From positions 56,438,646 to 56,502,645 of the forward strand of contig OY804582.1 in the NCBI GenBank assembly GCA_963680875.1: DNA of 64,000 nucleotides, in the 5' to 3' direction. The stretch comes from Bathymodiolus brooksi. Lineage: Eukaryota; Mollusca; Bivalvia; Mytilida; Modiolidae. The position numbers and the translations under genes are program-made. The notes under the pieces are model-generated. The model saw only the letters and a program-made list of their open reading frames with translations, did not search any database and had not been told where the DNA came from. Every line of letters starts with the position of its first letter. The first letter of the stretch is position 1. Positions 1 to 11,900 of this stretch are shown here, piece by piece.

Positions 1-144
1 AGCTGCTGTCTCCTCTGTCAAAGACAATCGCTAGGTTAAAACATACAAAGCTGATTTCTCCTCTCTCAAAGACAAACGCTAGGATACAACTTACAAAGCT
101 GCTGTCTCCTCTGTCAAAGACAATCGCTAGGTTAAAACTTACAA

Positions 145-192
145 AGCTGCTGTCTCCTCTGTCAAAGACAATCGCTAGGTTAAAACTTACAA
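145..192 (+). repeat. Representative consensus monomer (48 bp)
   Basis: This copy matches the commonest base at every position. It starts AGCTGCTG. Monomer positions 6-19 form a CT-rich 14-bp segment, followed by CAAAG (19-23), the only CpG (29-30), CTAG (31-34), TTAAAA (36-41) and a second CAAAG running into the next monomer. Composition is 15 A, 13 T, 12 C and 8 G. AGCT at the monomer start is an AluI site in nearly every unit, so AluI should give a 48-bp ladder. The + frame starting at monomer position 3 reads LLSPLSKTIARLKLTK without a stop, and one reverse frame reads FVSFNLAIVFDRGDSS. The other four frames contain TAA or TAG in every unit. Confidence 0.97.
150..163. other. Perfect 14-bp mirror repeat present in most monomers
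   Basis: The segment CTGTCTCCTCTGTC reads the same backwards on the same strand, a mirror rather than an inverted repeat. Twelve of its 14 bases are pyrimidines. Mirror-symmetric polypyrimidine tracts are the known substrate class for intramolecular triplex (H-DNA), but this one is short and has two G interruptions. It is at monomer positions 6-19 of each consensus unit. Common variants (CTCTC, TCTTCTG, TCACC, TCATC) break the symmetry. Structure formation is inference only. Confidence 0.6.
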
Positions 193-1056
193 AGCTGCTG
201 TCTCCTCTGTCAAAGACAATCGCTAGGTTAAAACTTACAAAGCTGCTGTCTCCTCTGTTAAAGACAATCGCTAGGTTAAAACTTACAAAGCTGCTGTATC
301 CTCTGTCAAAAACAATCGCTAGGTTAAAACTTACAAAGCTCCTCTCTCCTCTGTCAAAGAAAATCGCTAGATTAAAATTTACAAAGCTGCTGTCTCCTCT
401 ATCAAAGACAATCGCTAGTTTAAAACTTACAAAGCTGCTGTCTCTTCTGTCAAAGACAATCGCTAGGTTAAAACTTACAAAGTTGCTGTCTCCTCTGTCA
501 AAGAAAATCGCTAGATTAAAACTTACAAAGCTGCTGTCTCCTCTGTCAAAGAAAATCGTTAGGTTAAAACTTACAAAGATGCTGTCTCCATGGTCAAAGA
601 CAATCACTAGGTTAAAACTTACAAAGCTGCTGTCTCCTCTGCCAAAGTCAATCGCTAGGTTAAAACTTACAAAGCTGCTGTCTCCTCTGTCAAAGACAAT
701 CGCTAGGTTAAATTTTACAACGCTGCTCTCTCCTCTGTCAAAGACAATCGCTAGGTTAAAACTTACAAAGCTGCCGTCTCCTCTGCCAAAGACAATCGCT
801 AGGTCAAAACTTACAAAGCTGCTGTCTCCTCTGTCAAAAACAATCGCTAGGTTAAAACTTACAAAGCTGCTCTCTCCTCTGTCAAAGACAATCGCTAGGT
901 TAAAATTTACAAAGCTGCTGTCTCCTCTATCAAAGACAATCGCTAGGTTAAAACTTACAAAGCTGCTGTCTCTTCTGTCAAAGACAATCGCTAGGTTAAA
1001 ACTTACAAAGCTGCTGTCTCCTCTGTCAAAGAAAATCGCTAGGTTAAAACTTACAA

Positions 1057-2016
1057 AGCTGCTGTCTCCTCTGTCAAAGACAATCGCTAGGTTAAAACAT
1101 ACAAAGCTGATTTCTCCTCTCTCAAAGACAAACGCTAGGATACAGCTTACAAAGCTGCTGTCTCCTCTGTCAAAGACAATCGCTAGGTTAAAACTTACAA
1201 AGCTGCTGTCTCCTCTGTCAAAGACAATCGCTAGGTTAAAACTTACAAAGCTGCTGTCTCCTCTGTCAAAGACAATCGCTAGGTTAAAACTTACAAAGCT
1301 GCTGTCTCCTCTGTTTAAGACAATCGCTAGGTTAAAACTTACAAAGCTGCTGTATCCTCTGTCAAAAACAATCGCTAGGTTAAAACTTACAAAGCTGCTC
1401 TCTCCTCTGTCAAAGAAAATCGCTAGGTTAAAATTTACAAAGCTGCTGTCTCCTCTATCAAAGACAATCGCTAGTTTAAAACTTACAAAGCTGCTGTCTC
1501 TTCTGTCAAAGACAATCGCTAGGTTAAAACTTACAAAGCTGCTGTCTCCTCTGTCAAAGAAAATCGCTAGATTAAAACTTACAAAGCTGCTGTCTCCTCT
1601 GTCAAAGAAAATCGTTAGGTTAAAACTTACAAAGATGCTGTCTCCATGGTCAAAGACAATCACTAGGTTAAAACTTACAAAGCTGCTGTCTCCTCTGCCA
1701 AAGTCAATCGCTAGGTTAAAACTTACAAAGCTGCTGTCTCCTCTGTCAAAGACAATCGCTAGGTTAAATTTTACAACGCTGCTCTCTCCTCTGTCAAAGA
1801 CAATCGCTAGGTTAAAACTTACAAAGCTGCTCTCTCCTCTGTCAAAGACAATCGCTAGGTTAAAATTTACAAAGCTGCTGTCTCCTCTATCAAAGACAAT
1901 CGCTAGGTTAAAACTTACAAAGCTGCTGTCTCTTCTGTCAAAGACAATCGCTAGGTTAAAACTTACAAAGCTGCTGTCTCCTCTGTCAAAGAAAATCGCT
2001 AGGTTAAAACTTACAA
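1057..2016. repeat. 22-monomer HOR block, copy 2 (20 monomers, 96 bp shorter)
   Basis: The order of marker monomers repeats that of the preceding block at +1,056 bp (CATAC monomer at about 1097, CCATGG at 1644). Two monomers present in copy 1 near 771-865 are absent, after which the offset becomes 960 bp. The match ends near 2028. The two-monomer difference is a whole-unit indel, as expected from unequal pairing. Confidence 0.8.
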
Positions 2017-5000
2017 AGCTGCTGTCTCTTCTGTCAAAGACAATCGCTAGGTTAAAACTTACAAAGCTGCTGTCTCCTCTGTCAAAGACAATCGCTAGGA
2101 TAAAACTTACAAAGCTGCTGTCTCCTCTGTCAAAGAAAATCGCTAGGTTAAAACTTACAAAGCTGCTGTCTCCTCTGTCAAAGACAATCGGTAGGCTAAA
2201 ATTTACAAAGCTGCTGTCTCCTCTGTCAAAGACAATCGCTAGGTTAAAACTTACAAAGCTGCTGTCTCCTCTGTCAAAGACAATCGCTAGGATAAAATTT
2301 ACAAAGCTGCTGTCTCCTCTGTCAAAGAAAATCGCTAGGTTAAAACTTACAAAGCTGCTGTCTCCTCTGTCAAAGACAATCGCTAGGATAAAACTTACAA
2401 AGCTGCTGTCACCTCTGTCAAAGACAATCGCTAGGTTAAAACTTACAAAGCTGCTGTCTCCTCCGTCAAAGACAATCGCTAGGATAAAACTTACAAAGCT
2501 GCTGTCTCCTCTGTCAAAGAAATTCGCTAGGTTAAAACTTACAAAGCTGCTGTCTCCTCTGTCAAAGACAATCGCTAGGATAAAACTTACAAAGCTGCTG
2601 TCATCTCTGTCAAAGACAATCGCTAGGTTAAAACTTACAAAGCTGCTGTCTCCTCTGTCAAGGACAATCGCTAGGTTAAAACTTACAAAGCTGCTGTCTC
2701 CTCTGTCAAAGACAATCGCTAGGATAAAACTTACAAAGCTGCTGTCATCTCTGTCAAAGACAATCGCTAGGTTAAAACTTACAAAGCTGCTGTCTCCTCT
2801 GTCAAAGACAATTGCTAGCTTAAAACTTACAAAGCTGATGTCACCTCTGTCAAAGACAATCGCTAGGTTAAAACTTACAAAGCTGCTGTCTCCTCTGTGA
2901 AAGACAATCGCTAGGTTAAAACTTACAAAGCTGCTGTCTCTTCTGTCAAAGACAATCGCTAGGTTAAAACTTACAAAACTGCTGTCTCCTCTGTCAAAGA
3001 CAATCGCTAGGTTAAAACTTACAAAACTGCTGTCTCCTCTGTCAAAGACAATCGCTAGGTTAAAACTTACAAAGCTGCTGTCTCCTCTGTCAAAAAAAAT
3101 CGTTAGGTTAAAACTTACAAAGCTGCTGTCTCCTTTGTCAAAGACAATCGCTAGGTTAAAACTTACAAAGCTGCTGTCTCCTCTGTCAAGGCCAATCGCT
3201 ATGTTAAAACTTACAAAGCTGCTGTCTCCTCTGTCAAAGACAATCGCTAGGTTAAAACTTACAAAGCTGCTCTCTCCTCTGGCAAAGACAATCGCTAGGT
3301 TAAAATTTACAAAGCTGCTGTCTCCTCTATCAAAGACAATCGCTAGGTTAAAACTTACAAAGCTGCTGTCTCTTCTGTCAAAGACAATCGCTAGGTTAAA
3401 ACTTACAAAGCTGCTGTCTCATCTGTCAAAGAAAATCGCTAGGTTAAAACTTACAAAGCTGCTGTCTCTTCTGTCAAAGACAATCGCTAGGTTAAAACTT
3501 ACAAAGCTGCTGTCTCCTCTGTCAAAGAAAATCGCTGGGTTAAAACTTACAAAGCTGCTGTCTCCTCTGTCAAAGACAATCGCTAGGTTAAAACTTACAA
3601 AGCTGCTGTCTCCTCTGTCAAAGACAATCGGTAGGCTAAAACTTACAAAGCTGCTGTCTCCTCTGTCAAAGACAATCGCTAGGTTAAAACTTACAAAGCT
3701 GCTGTCTCCTCTGTCAAAGACAATCGCTAGGTTAAAACTTACAAAGCTGCTGTCTCCTCTGTCAAAGACAAACGCTAGGATAAAACTTACAAAGCTGCTG
3801 TCTCCTCTGTCAAAGACAATCGCTAGGTTAAAACTTACAAAGCTGCTGTCTCCTCTGTCAAAGACAATCGGTAGGCTAAAACTTACAAAGCTGCTGTCTC
3901 CTCTGTCAAAGACAATCGCTAGGTTAAACTTACAAAGCTGCTGTCTCCTCTGCCAAAGACAATCGCTAGGATAAAACTTACAAAGCTGCTGTCTCCTCTG
4001 TCAAAGACAATCGCTAGGTTAAAACTTACAAAGCTGCTGTCTCCTCTGTCAAAGACAATCGCTAGGTTAAAACATACAAAGCTGATTTCTCCTCTCTCAA
4101 AGACAAACGCTAGGATACAACTTACAAAGCTGCTGTCTCCTCTGTCAAAGACAATCGCTAGGTTAAAACTTACAAAGCTGCTGTCTCCTCTGTCAAAGAC
4201 AATCGCTAGGTTAAAACTTACAAAGCTGCTGTCTCCTCTGTCAAAGACAATCGCTAGGTTAAAACTTACAAAGCTGCTGTCTCCTCTGTTAAAGACAATC
4301 GCTAGGTTAAAACTTACAAAGCTGCTGTCTCCTCTGTCAAAGAAAATCGCTAGGTTAAAACTTACAAAGATGCTGTCTCCTCTGTCAAAGACAATTGCTA
4401 GGATAAAACTTACAAAGCTGCTGTCATCTCTGTCAAAGACAATCGCTAGGTTAAAACTTACAAAGCTGCTGTCACCTCTGTCAAAGACAATCGCTAGGTT
4501 AAAACTTACAAAGCTGCTGTCTCCTCTGTGAAAGACAATCGCTAGGTTAAAACTTACAAAGCTGCTGTTTCTTCTGTCAAAGACAATCGCTAGGTTAAAA
4601 CTTACAAAGCTGCTGTCTCCTTTGTCAAAGACAATCGCTAGGTTAAAACTTACAAAGCTGCTGTCTCCTCTGTCAAGGACAATCGCTAGGTTAAAACTTA
4701 CAAAGCTGCTGTCTCCTCTGTCAAAGACAATCGCTAGGTTAAAACTTACAAAGCTGCTTTCTCCTCTGTCAAAGACAATCGCTAGGTTAAAACTTACAAA
4801 GCTGCTCTCTCCTCTGTCAAAGACAATCGCTAGGTTAAAACTTACAAAGCTGCTGTCTCCTCTGTCAAAGACAATCGCTAGGATAAAACTTGCAAAGCTG
4901 CTGTCTCCTCTGTCAAAGACAATCGCTAGGTTAAAACTTACAAAGCTGCTGTCTCCTCTGTCAAAGACAATCGCTAGGTTAAAACTTACAAAGCTGCTGT

Positions 5001-8000
5001 CTCCTCTGTCAAAGACAATCGCTAGGTTAAAACTTACAAAGCTGCTGTCTCCTCTGTCAAAGACAATCGCTAGGTTAAAACTTACAAAGCTGCTGTCTCC
5101 TCTGTCAAAGACAATCGCTAGGTTAAAACTTACAAAGCTGCTGTCTCCTCTGTTAAAGACAATCGCTAGGTTAAAACTTACAAAGCTGCTGTATCCTCTG
5201 TCAAAAACAATCGCTAGGTTAAAACTTACAAAGCTGCTCTCTCCTCTGTCAAAGAAAATCGCTAGATTAAAATTTACAAAGCTGCTGTCTCCTCTATCAA
5301 AGACAATCGCTAGTTTAAAACTTACAAAGCTGCTATCTCTTCTGTCAAAGACAATCGCTAGGTTAAAACTTACAAAGCTGCTGTCCCCTCTGTCAAAGAA
5401 AATCGCTAGATTAAAACTTACAAAGCTGCTGTCTCCTCTGTCAAAGAAAATCGTTAGGTTAAAACTTACAAAGATGCTGTCTCCTTTGTCAAAGACAATC
5501 GCTAGGTTAAAACTTACAAAGCTGCTGTCTCCTCTGTCAAGGACAATCGCTAGGTTAAAACTTACAAAGCTGCTGTCTCCTCTGTCAAAGACAATCGCTA
5601 GGTTAAAACTTACAAAGCTGCTTTCTCCTCTGTCAAAGACAATCGCTAGGTTAAAACTTACAAAGCTGCTCTCTCCTCTGTCAAAGACAATCGCTAGGTT
5701 AAAACTTACAAAGCTGCTGTCTCTTCTGTCAAAGACAATCGCTAGGATAAAACTTGCAAAGCTGCTGTCTCCTCTGTCAAAGACAATCGCTAGGTTAAAA
5801 CTTACAAAGCTGCTGTCTCCTCTGTCAAAGACAATCGCTAGGCTAAAACTTACAAAACTGCTGTCTCCTCTGTCAAAGACAATCGCTAGGTTAAAACTTA
5901 CAAAGCTGCTGTCTCCTCTGTCAAAGACAATCGCTAGGTTAAAACTTACAAAGCTGCTGTCTCCTCTGTCAAAGACAATCGCTAGGCTAAAACTTACAAA
6001 ACTGCTGTCTCCTCTGTCAAAGACAATCGCTAGGTTAAAACTTACAAAGCTGCTGTCTCCTCTGTCAAAGACAATCGCTAGGTTAAAACATACAAAGCTG
6101 ATTTCTCCTCTCTCAAAGACAAACGCTAGGATACAACTTACAAAGCTGCTGTCTCCTCTGTCAAAGACAATCGCTAGGTTAAAACTTACAAAGCTGCTGT
6201 CTCCTCTGTCAAAGACAATCGCTAGGTTAAAACTTACAAAGCTGCTGTCTCCTCTGTCAAAGACAATCGCTAGGTTAAAACTTGCAAAGCTGCTGTCTCC
6301 TCTGTTAAAGACAATCGCTAGGTTAAAACTTACAAAGCTGCTGTATCCTCTGTCAAAAACAATCGCTAGGTTAAAACTTACAAAGCTGCTCTCTCCTCTG
6401 TCAAAGAAAATCGCTAGATTAAAATTTACAAAGCTGCTCTCTCCTCTATCAAAGACAATCGCTAGTTTAAAACTTACAAAGCTGCTGTCTCTTCTGTCAA
6501 AGACAATCGCTAGGTTAAAACTTACAAAGTGGCTGTCTCCTCTGTCAAAGAAAATCGCTAGATTAAAACTTACAAAGCTGCTGTCTCCTCTGTCAAAGAA
6601 AATCGTTAGGTTAAAACTTACAAAGATGCTGTCTCCATGGTCAAAGACAATCACTAGGTTAAAACTTACAAAGCTGCTGTCTCCTCTGCCAAAGTCAATC
6701 GCTAGGTTAAAACTTACAAAGCTGCTGTCTCCTCTGTCAAAGACAATCGCTAGGTTAAATTTTACAACGCTGCTCTCTCCTCTGTCAAAGACAATCGCTA
6801 GGTTAAAACTTACAAAGCTGCCGTCTCCTCTGCCAAAGACAATCGCTAGGTCAAAACTTACAAAGCTGCTGTCTCCTCTGTCAAAAACAATCGCTAGGTT
6901 AAAACTTACAAAGCTGCTCTCTCCTCTGTCAAAGACAATCGCTAGGTTAAAATTTACAAAGCTGCTGTCTCCTCTGTCAAAGACAATCGCTAGGTTAAAA
7001 CTTACAAAGCTGCTGTCTCTTCTGTCAAAGACAATCGCTAGGTTAAAACTTACAAAGCTGCTGTCTCCTCTGTCAAAGAAAATCGCTAGGTTAAAACTTA
7101 CAAAGCTGCTGTCTCTTCTGTCAAAGACAATCGCTAGGTTAAAACTTACAAAGCTGCTGTCTCCTCTGTCAAAGACAATCGCTAGGATAAAACTTACAAA
7201 GCTGCTGTCTCCTCTGTCAAAGACAATCGCTAGGTTAAAACTTACAAAGCTGCTGTCTCCTCTGTCAAAGACAATCGGTATGCTAAAACTTACAAAGCTG
7301 CTGTCTCCTCTGTCAAAGACAATCGCTAGGTTAAAACTTACAAAGCTGCTGTCTCCTCTGTCAAAGACAATCGCTAGGATAAAACTTACAAAGCTGCTGT
7401 CACCTCTGTCAAAGACAATCGCTAGGTTAAAACTTACAAAGCTGCTGTCTCCTCCGTCAAAGACAATCGCTAGGATAAAACTTACAAAGCTGCTGTCTCC
7501 TCTGTCAAAGACAATCGCTAGGTTAAAACTTACAAAGCTGCTGTCTCCTCTGTCAAAGACAATCGCTAGGATAAAACTTACAAAGCTGCTGTCATCTCTG
7601 TCAAAGACAATCGCTAGGTTAAAACTTACAAAGCTGCTGTCTCCTCTGTCAAGGACAATCGCTAGGTTAAAACTTACAAAGCTGCTGTCTCCTCTGTCAA
7701 AGACAATCGTTAGGATAAAACTTACAAAGCTGCTGTCATCTCTGTCAAAGACAATCGCTAGGTTAAAACTTACAAAGCTGCTGTCTCCTCTGTCAAAGAC
7801 AATTGCTAGCTTAAAACTTACAAAGCTGCTGTCACCTCTGTCAAAGACAATCGCTAGGTTAAAACTTACAAAGCTGCTGTCTCCTCTGTGAAAGACAATC
7901 GCTAGGTTAAAACTTACAAAGCTGCTGTCTCTTCTGTCAAAGACAATCGCTAGGTTAAAACTTACAAAACTGCTGTCTCCTCTGTCAAAGACAATCGCTA

Positions 8001-8409
8001 GGTTAAAACTTACAAAGCTGCTGTCTCCTTTGTCAAAGACAATCGCTAGGTTAAAACTTACAAAGCTACTGTTTCCTCTGTCAAGGACAATCGCTATGTT
8101 AAAACTTACAAAGCTGCTGTCTCCTCTGTCAAAGACAATCGCTAGGTTAAAACTTACAAAGCTGCTCTCTCCTCTGGCAAAGACAATCGCTAGGTTAAAA
8201 TTTACAAAGCTGCTGTCTCCTCTATCAAAGACAATCGCTAGGTTAAAACTTACAAAGCTGCTGTCTCTTCTGTCAAAGACAATCGCTAGGTTAAAACTTA
8301 CAAAGCTGCTGTCTCCTCTGTCAAAGAAAATCGCTAGGTTAAAACTTACAAAGCTGCTGTCTCTTCTGTCAAAGACAATCGCTAGGTTAAAACTTACAAA
8401 GCTGCTGTC
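2017..8409. repeat. Mixed HOR zone with one deletion monomer
   Basis: This zone holds only 48-bp monomers of several types. It contains AGGATAAAA monomers, the recurrent stop-creating CTCTGTGAAAG variant (near 2898, 4529 and 7889), TCCTTTGTC monomers (near 3132, 4619, 5483, 8027) and CATAC/GATTTCTCC monomers near 4072 and 6088. A block near 4619-5480 recurs at about +864 bp (18 monomers). The CCATGG landmark occurs once, at 6635. No gene, RNA or unique sequence was seen. Confidence 0.9.
3889..3935. repeat. 47-bp monomer: A-run shortened from four to three
   Basis: The usual GGTTAAAACTT is GGTTAAACTT here, with only three A at 3926-3928. The repeat phase shifts by one base downstream and the open frames are broken. 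No other monomer in the window carries this deletion, so it is either a young slippage event or a homopolymer error in the assembly. Confidence 0.9.
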
Positions 8410-9465
8410 TCTTCTGTCAAAGACAATCGCTAGGTTAAAACTTACAAAGCTGCTGTCTCCTCTGTCAAAGAAAATCGCTAGGTTAAAACTTACAAAGCTG
8501 CTGTCTCCTCTGTCAAAGACAATCGCTAGGTTAAAACTTACAAAGCTGCTGTCTCCTCTGTCAAAGACAATCGGTAGGCTAAAACTTACAAAGCTGCTGT
8601 CTCCTCTGTCAAAGACAATCGCTAGGTTAAAACTTACAAAGCTGCTGTCTCCTCTGTCAAAGACAATCGCTAGGTTAAAACTTACAAAGCTGCTGTCTCC
8701 TCTGTCAAAGACAAACGCTAGGATAAAACTTACAAAGCTGCTGTCTCCTCTGTCAAAGACAATCGCTAGGTTAATACTTACAAAGCTGCTGTCTCCTCTG
8801 TCAAAGACAATCGGTAGGCTAAAACTTACAAAGCTGCTGTCTCCTCTGTCAAAGACAATCGCTAGGTTAAAACTTACAAAGCTGCTGTCTCCTCTGTCAA
8901 AGACAATCGCTAGGATAAAACTTACAAAGCTGCTGTCTCCTCTGTCAAAGACAATCGCTAGGTTAAAACATACAAAGCTGATTTCTCCTCTCTCAAAGAC
9001 AAACGCTAGGATACAACTTACAAAGCTGCTGTCTCCTCTGTCAAAGACCATCGCTAGGTTAAAACTTACAAAGCTGCTGTCTCCTCTGTCAAAGACAATC
9101 GCTAGGTTAAAACTTACAAAGCTGCTGTCTCCTCTGTCAAAGACAATCGCTAGGTTAAAACTTACAAAGCTGCTGTCTCCTCTGTTAAAGACAATCGCTA
9201 GGTTAAAACTTACAAAGCTGCTGTATCCTCTGTCAAAAACAATCGCTAGGTTAAAACTTACAAAGCTCCTCTCTCCTCTGTCAAAGAAAATCGCTAGATT
9301 AAAATTTACAAAGCTGCTGTCTCCTCTATCAAAGACAATCGCTAGTTTAAAACTTACAAAGCTGCTGTTTCTTCTGTCAAAGACAATCGCTAGGTTAAAA
9401 CTTACAAAGTTGCTGTCTCCTCTGTCAAAGAAAATCGCTAGATTAAAACTTACAAAGCTGCTGTC
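8410..9465. repeat. 1,056-bp (22-monomer) tandem duplication, copy 1
   Basis: The block matches the next one base for base at an offset of exactly 22 monomers, except for a few substitutions. The pair shares the rare GTTAATACTT variant (8771 and 9827), the AAACGCTAGGATAC monomer, the GCTCCTCTC variant (9267 and 10323) and AAAGTTGCTG (9409 and 10465). The left edge is set where 8341-8400 stops matching 9397-9456. Confidence 0.88.
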
Positions 9466-10521
9466 TCTTCTGTCAAAGACAATAGCTAGGTTAAAACTTA
9501 CAAAGCTGCTGTCTCCTCTGTCAAAGAAAATCGCTAGGTTAAAACTTACAAAGCTGCTGTCTCCTCTGTCAAAGACAATCGCTAGGTTAAAACTTACAAA
9601 GCTGCTGTCTCCTCTGTCAAAGACAATCGGTAGGCTAAAACTTACAAAGCTGCTGTCTCCTCTGTCAAAGACAATCGCTAGGTTAAAACTTACAAAGCTG
9701 CTGTCTCCTCTGTCAAAGACAATCGCTAGGTTAAAACTTACAAAGCTGCTGTCTCCTCTGTCAAAGACAAACGCTAGGATAAAACTTACAAAGCTGCTGT
9801 CTCCTCTGTCAAAGACAATCGCTAGGTTAATACTTACAAAGCTGCTGTCTCCTCTGTCAAAGACAATCGGTAGGCTAAAACTTACAAAGCTGCTGTCTCC
9901 TCTGTCAAAGACAATCGCTAGGTTAAAACTTACAAAGCTGCTGTCTCCTCTGTCAAAGACAATCGCTAGGATAAAACTTACAAAGCTGCTGTCTCCTCTG
10001 TCAAAGACAATCGCTAGGTTAAAACATACAAAGCTGATTTCTCCTCTCTCAAAGACAAACGCTAGGATACAACTTACAAAGCTGCTGTCTCCTCTGTCAA
10101 AGACAATCGCTAGGTTAAAACTTACAAAGCTGCTGTCTCCTCTGTCAAAGACAATCGCTAGGTTAAAACTTACAAAGCTGCTGTCTCCTCTGTCAAAGAC
10201 AATCGCTAGGTTAAAACTTACAAAGCTGCTGTCTCCTCTGTTAAAGACAATCGCTAGGTTAAAACTTACAAAGCTGCTGTATCCTCTGTCAAAAACAATC
10301 GCTAGGTTAAAACTTACAAAGCTCCTCTCTCCTCTGTCAAAGAAAATCGCTAGATTAAAATTTACAAAGCTGCTGTCTCCTCTATCAAAGACAATCGCTA
10401 GTTTAAAACTTACAAAGCTGCTGTCTCTTCTGTCAAAGACAATCGCTAGGTTAAAACTTACAAAGTTGCTGTCTCCTCTGTCAAAGAAAATCGCTAGATT
10501 AAAACTTACAAAGCTGCTGTC
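9466..10521. repeat. 1,056-bp (22-monomer) tandem duplication, copy 2
   Basis: This is the second copy of the block starting near 8410. Differences noticed include AGACCATCG in copy 1 (near 9049) against AGACAATCG here, and GTTTCTTC in copy 1 near 9367 against GTCTCTTC here. The match ends near 10521, where copy 1 has TCTTCTGTC and this copy runs into the GAAAATCGTTAGG then CCATGG (10571) series. The 22-monomer period is the same as at 1-2016. Confidence 0.88.
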
Positions 10522-11900
10522 TCCTCTGTCAAAGAAAATCGTTAGGTTAAAACTTACAAAGATGCTGTCTCCATGGTCAAAGACAATCACTAGGTTAAAA
10601 CTTACAAAGCTGCTGTCTCCTCTGCCAAAGTCAATCGCTAGGTTAAAACTTACAAAGCTGCTGTCTCCTCTGTCAAAGACAATCGCTAGGTTAAATTTTA
10701 CAACGCTGCTCTCTCCTCTGTCAAAGACAATCGCTAGGTTAAAACTTACAAAGCTGCCGTCTCCTCTGCCAAAGACAATCGCTAGGTCAAAACTTACAAA
10801 GCTGCTGTCTCCTCTGTCAAAAACAATCGCTAGGTTAAAACTTACAAAGCTGCTCTCTCCTCTGTCAAAGACAATCGCTAGGTTAAAATTTACAAAGCTG
10901 CTGTCTCCTCTATCAAAGACAATCGCTAGGTTAAAACTTACAAAGCTGCTGTCTCTTCTGTCAAAGACAATCGCTAGGTTAAAACTTACAAAGCTGCTGT
11001 CTCCTCTGTCAAAGAAAATCGCTAGGTTAAAACTTACAAAGCTGCTGTCTCTTCTGTCAAAGACAATCGCTAGGTTAAAACTTACAAAGCTGCTGTCTCC
11101 TCTGTCAAAGACAATCGCTAGGATAAAACTTACAAAGCTGCTTTCTCCTCTGTCGAAGACAATCGCTAGGTTAAAACTTACAAAGCTGCTGTCTCCTCTG
11201 TCAAAGACAATCGGTAGGCTAAAACTTACAAAGCTGCTGTCTCCTCTGTCAAAGACAATCGCTAGGTTAAAACTTACAAAGCTGCTGTCTCCTCTGTCAA
11301 AGACAATCGCTAGGATAAAATTTACAAAGCTGCTGTCTCCTCTGTCAAAGAAAATCGCTAGGTTAAAACTTACAAAGCTGCTGTCTCCTCTGTCAAGACA
11401 ATCGCTAGGATAAAACTTACAAAGCTGCTGTCACCTCTGTCAAAGACAATCGCTAGGTTAAAACTTACAAAGCTGCTGTCTCCTTCGTCAAAGACAATCG
11501 CTAGGATAAAACTTACAAAGCTGCTGTCTCCTCTGTCAAAGAAAATCGCTAGGTTAAAACTTACAAAGCTGCTGTCTCCTCTGTCAAAGACAATCGCTAG
11601 GATAAAACTTACAAAGCTGCTGTCATCTCTGTCAAAGACAATCGCTAGGTTAAAACTTACAAAGCTGCTGTCTCCTCTGTCAAGGACAATCGCTAGGTTA
11701 AAACTTACAAAGCTGCTGTCTCCTCTGTCAAAGACAATCGCTAGGATAAAACTTACAAAGCTGCTGTCATCTCTGTCAAAGACAATCGCTAGGTTAAAAC
11801 TTACAAAGCTGCTGTCTCCTTTGTCAAAGACAATTGCTAGCTTAAAACTTACAAAGCTGCTGTCACCTCTGTCAAAGACAATCGCTAGGTTAAAACTTAC
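10522..11900. repeat. Mixed HOR zone with one deletion monomer
   Basis: This stretch continues the ordered series CCATGG (10571), TCTGCCAAAG, AAATTTTAC and CCGTCTCC/AGGTCAAAA seen at 481-865 and 6540-6860. It then passes into alternating AGGATAAAA and AGGTTAAAA monomers. It consists only of satellite units. Confidence 0.88.
11376..11422. repeat. 47-bp monomer: CAAAG shortened to CAAG
   Basis: TGTCAAAGACA is TGTCAAGACA here, with two A at 11395-11396 instead of three. The phase moves by one base. No copy elsewhere shares it, so it is a young slippage event or a sequencing homopolymer error. Confidence 0.88.

Larger units (their letters stand above)
1..1056. repeat. 22-monomer HOR block, copy 1
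   Basis: This 1,056-bp block is matched by the next one at an offset of exactly 22 monomers. Shared markers in order are the CATAC/GATTTCTCC monomer near 41-60, the GTATCC monomer near 297, GAAAATCGTTAGG, CCATGG at 588, TCTGCCAAAG near 640, and the AAATTTTAC monomer near 710. It also holds a two-monomer CCGTCTCC/AGGTCAAAA unit (about 771-865) that the second copy lacks. The left boundary is not visible because the window begins here. Confidence 0.85.

Noticed and set aside
145..192. CENP-B box or telomere-type repeat
   Set aside because: The monomer lacks the TTCG...CGGG core of the CENP-B box, and there are no short G-rich telomere repeats. A centromeric role cannot be excluded but has no support from the sequence.
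145..192. Phased A-tract bending
   Set aside because: A-runs at monomer positions 20-22, 38-41 and 47-1 are spaced about 18, 8 and 21 bp, which is not a convincing 10-bp helical phase.
3135..3974. Recurrent MSKTIARLKL reading-frame starts at 3135, 8030, 12157 and 16285 as homologous genes
   Set aside because: They start at TTG in the TCCTTTGTC variant and recur because the large HOR block recurs. They are useful as block markers, not as genes.
3919..10590. - strand reading frame of 2,223 codons and the + frames opposite it
   Set aside because: Same artefact. Its end coincides with the one-base deletion at 3926-3928, and the + frames opposite it begin at TTG or ATG variants that occur by chance.
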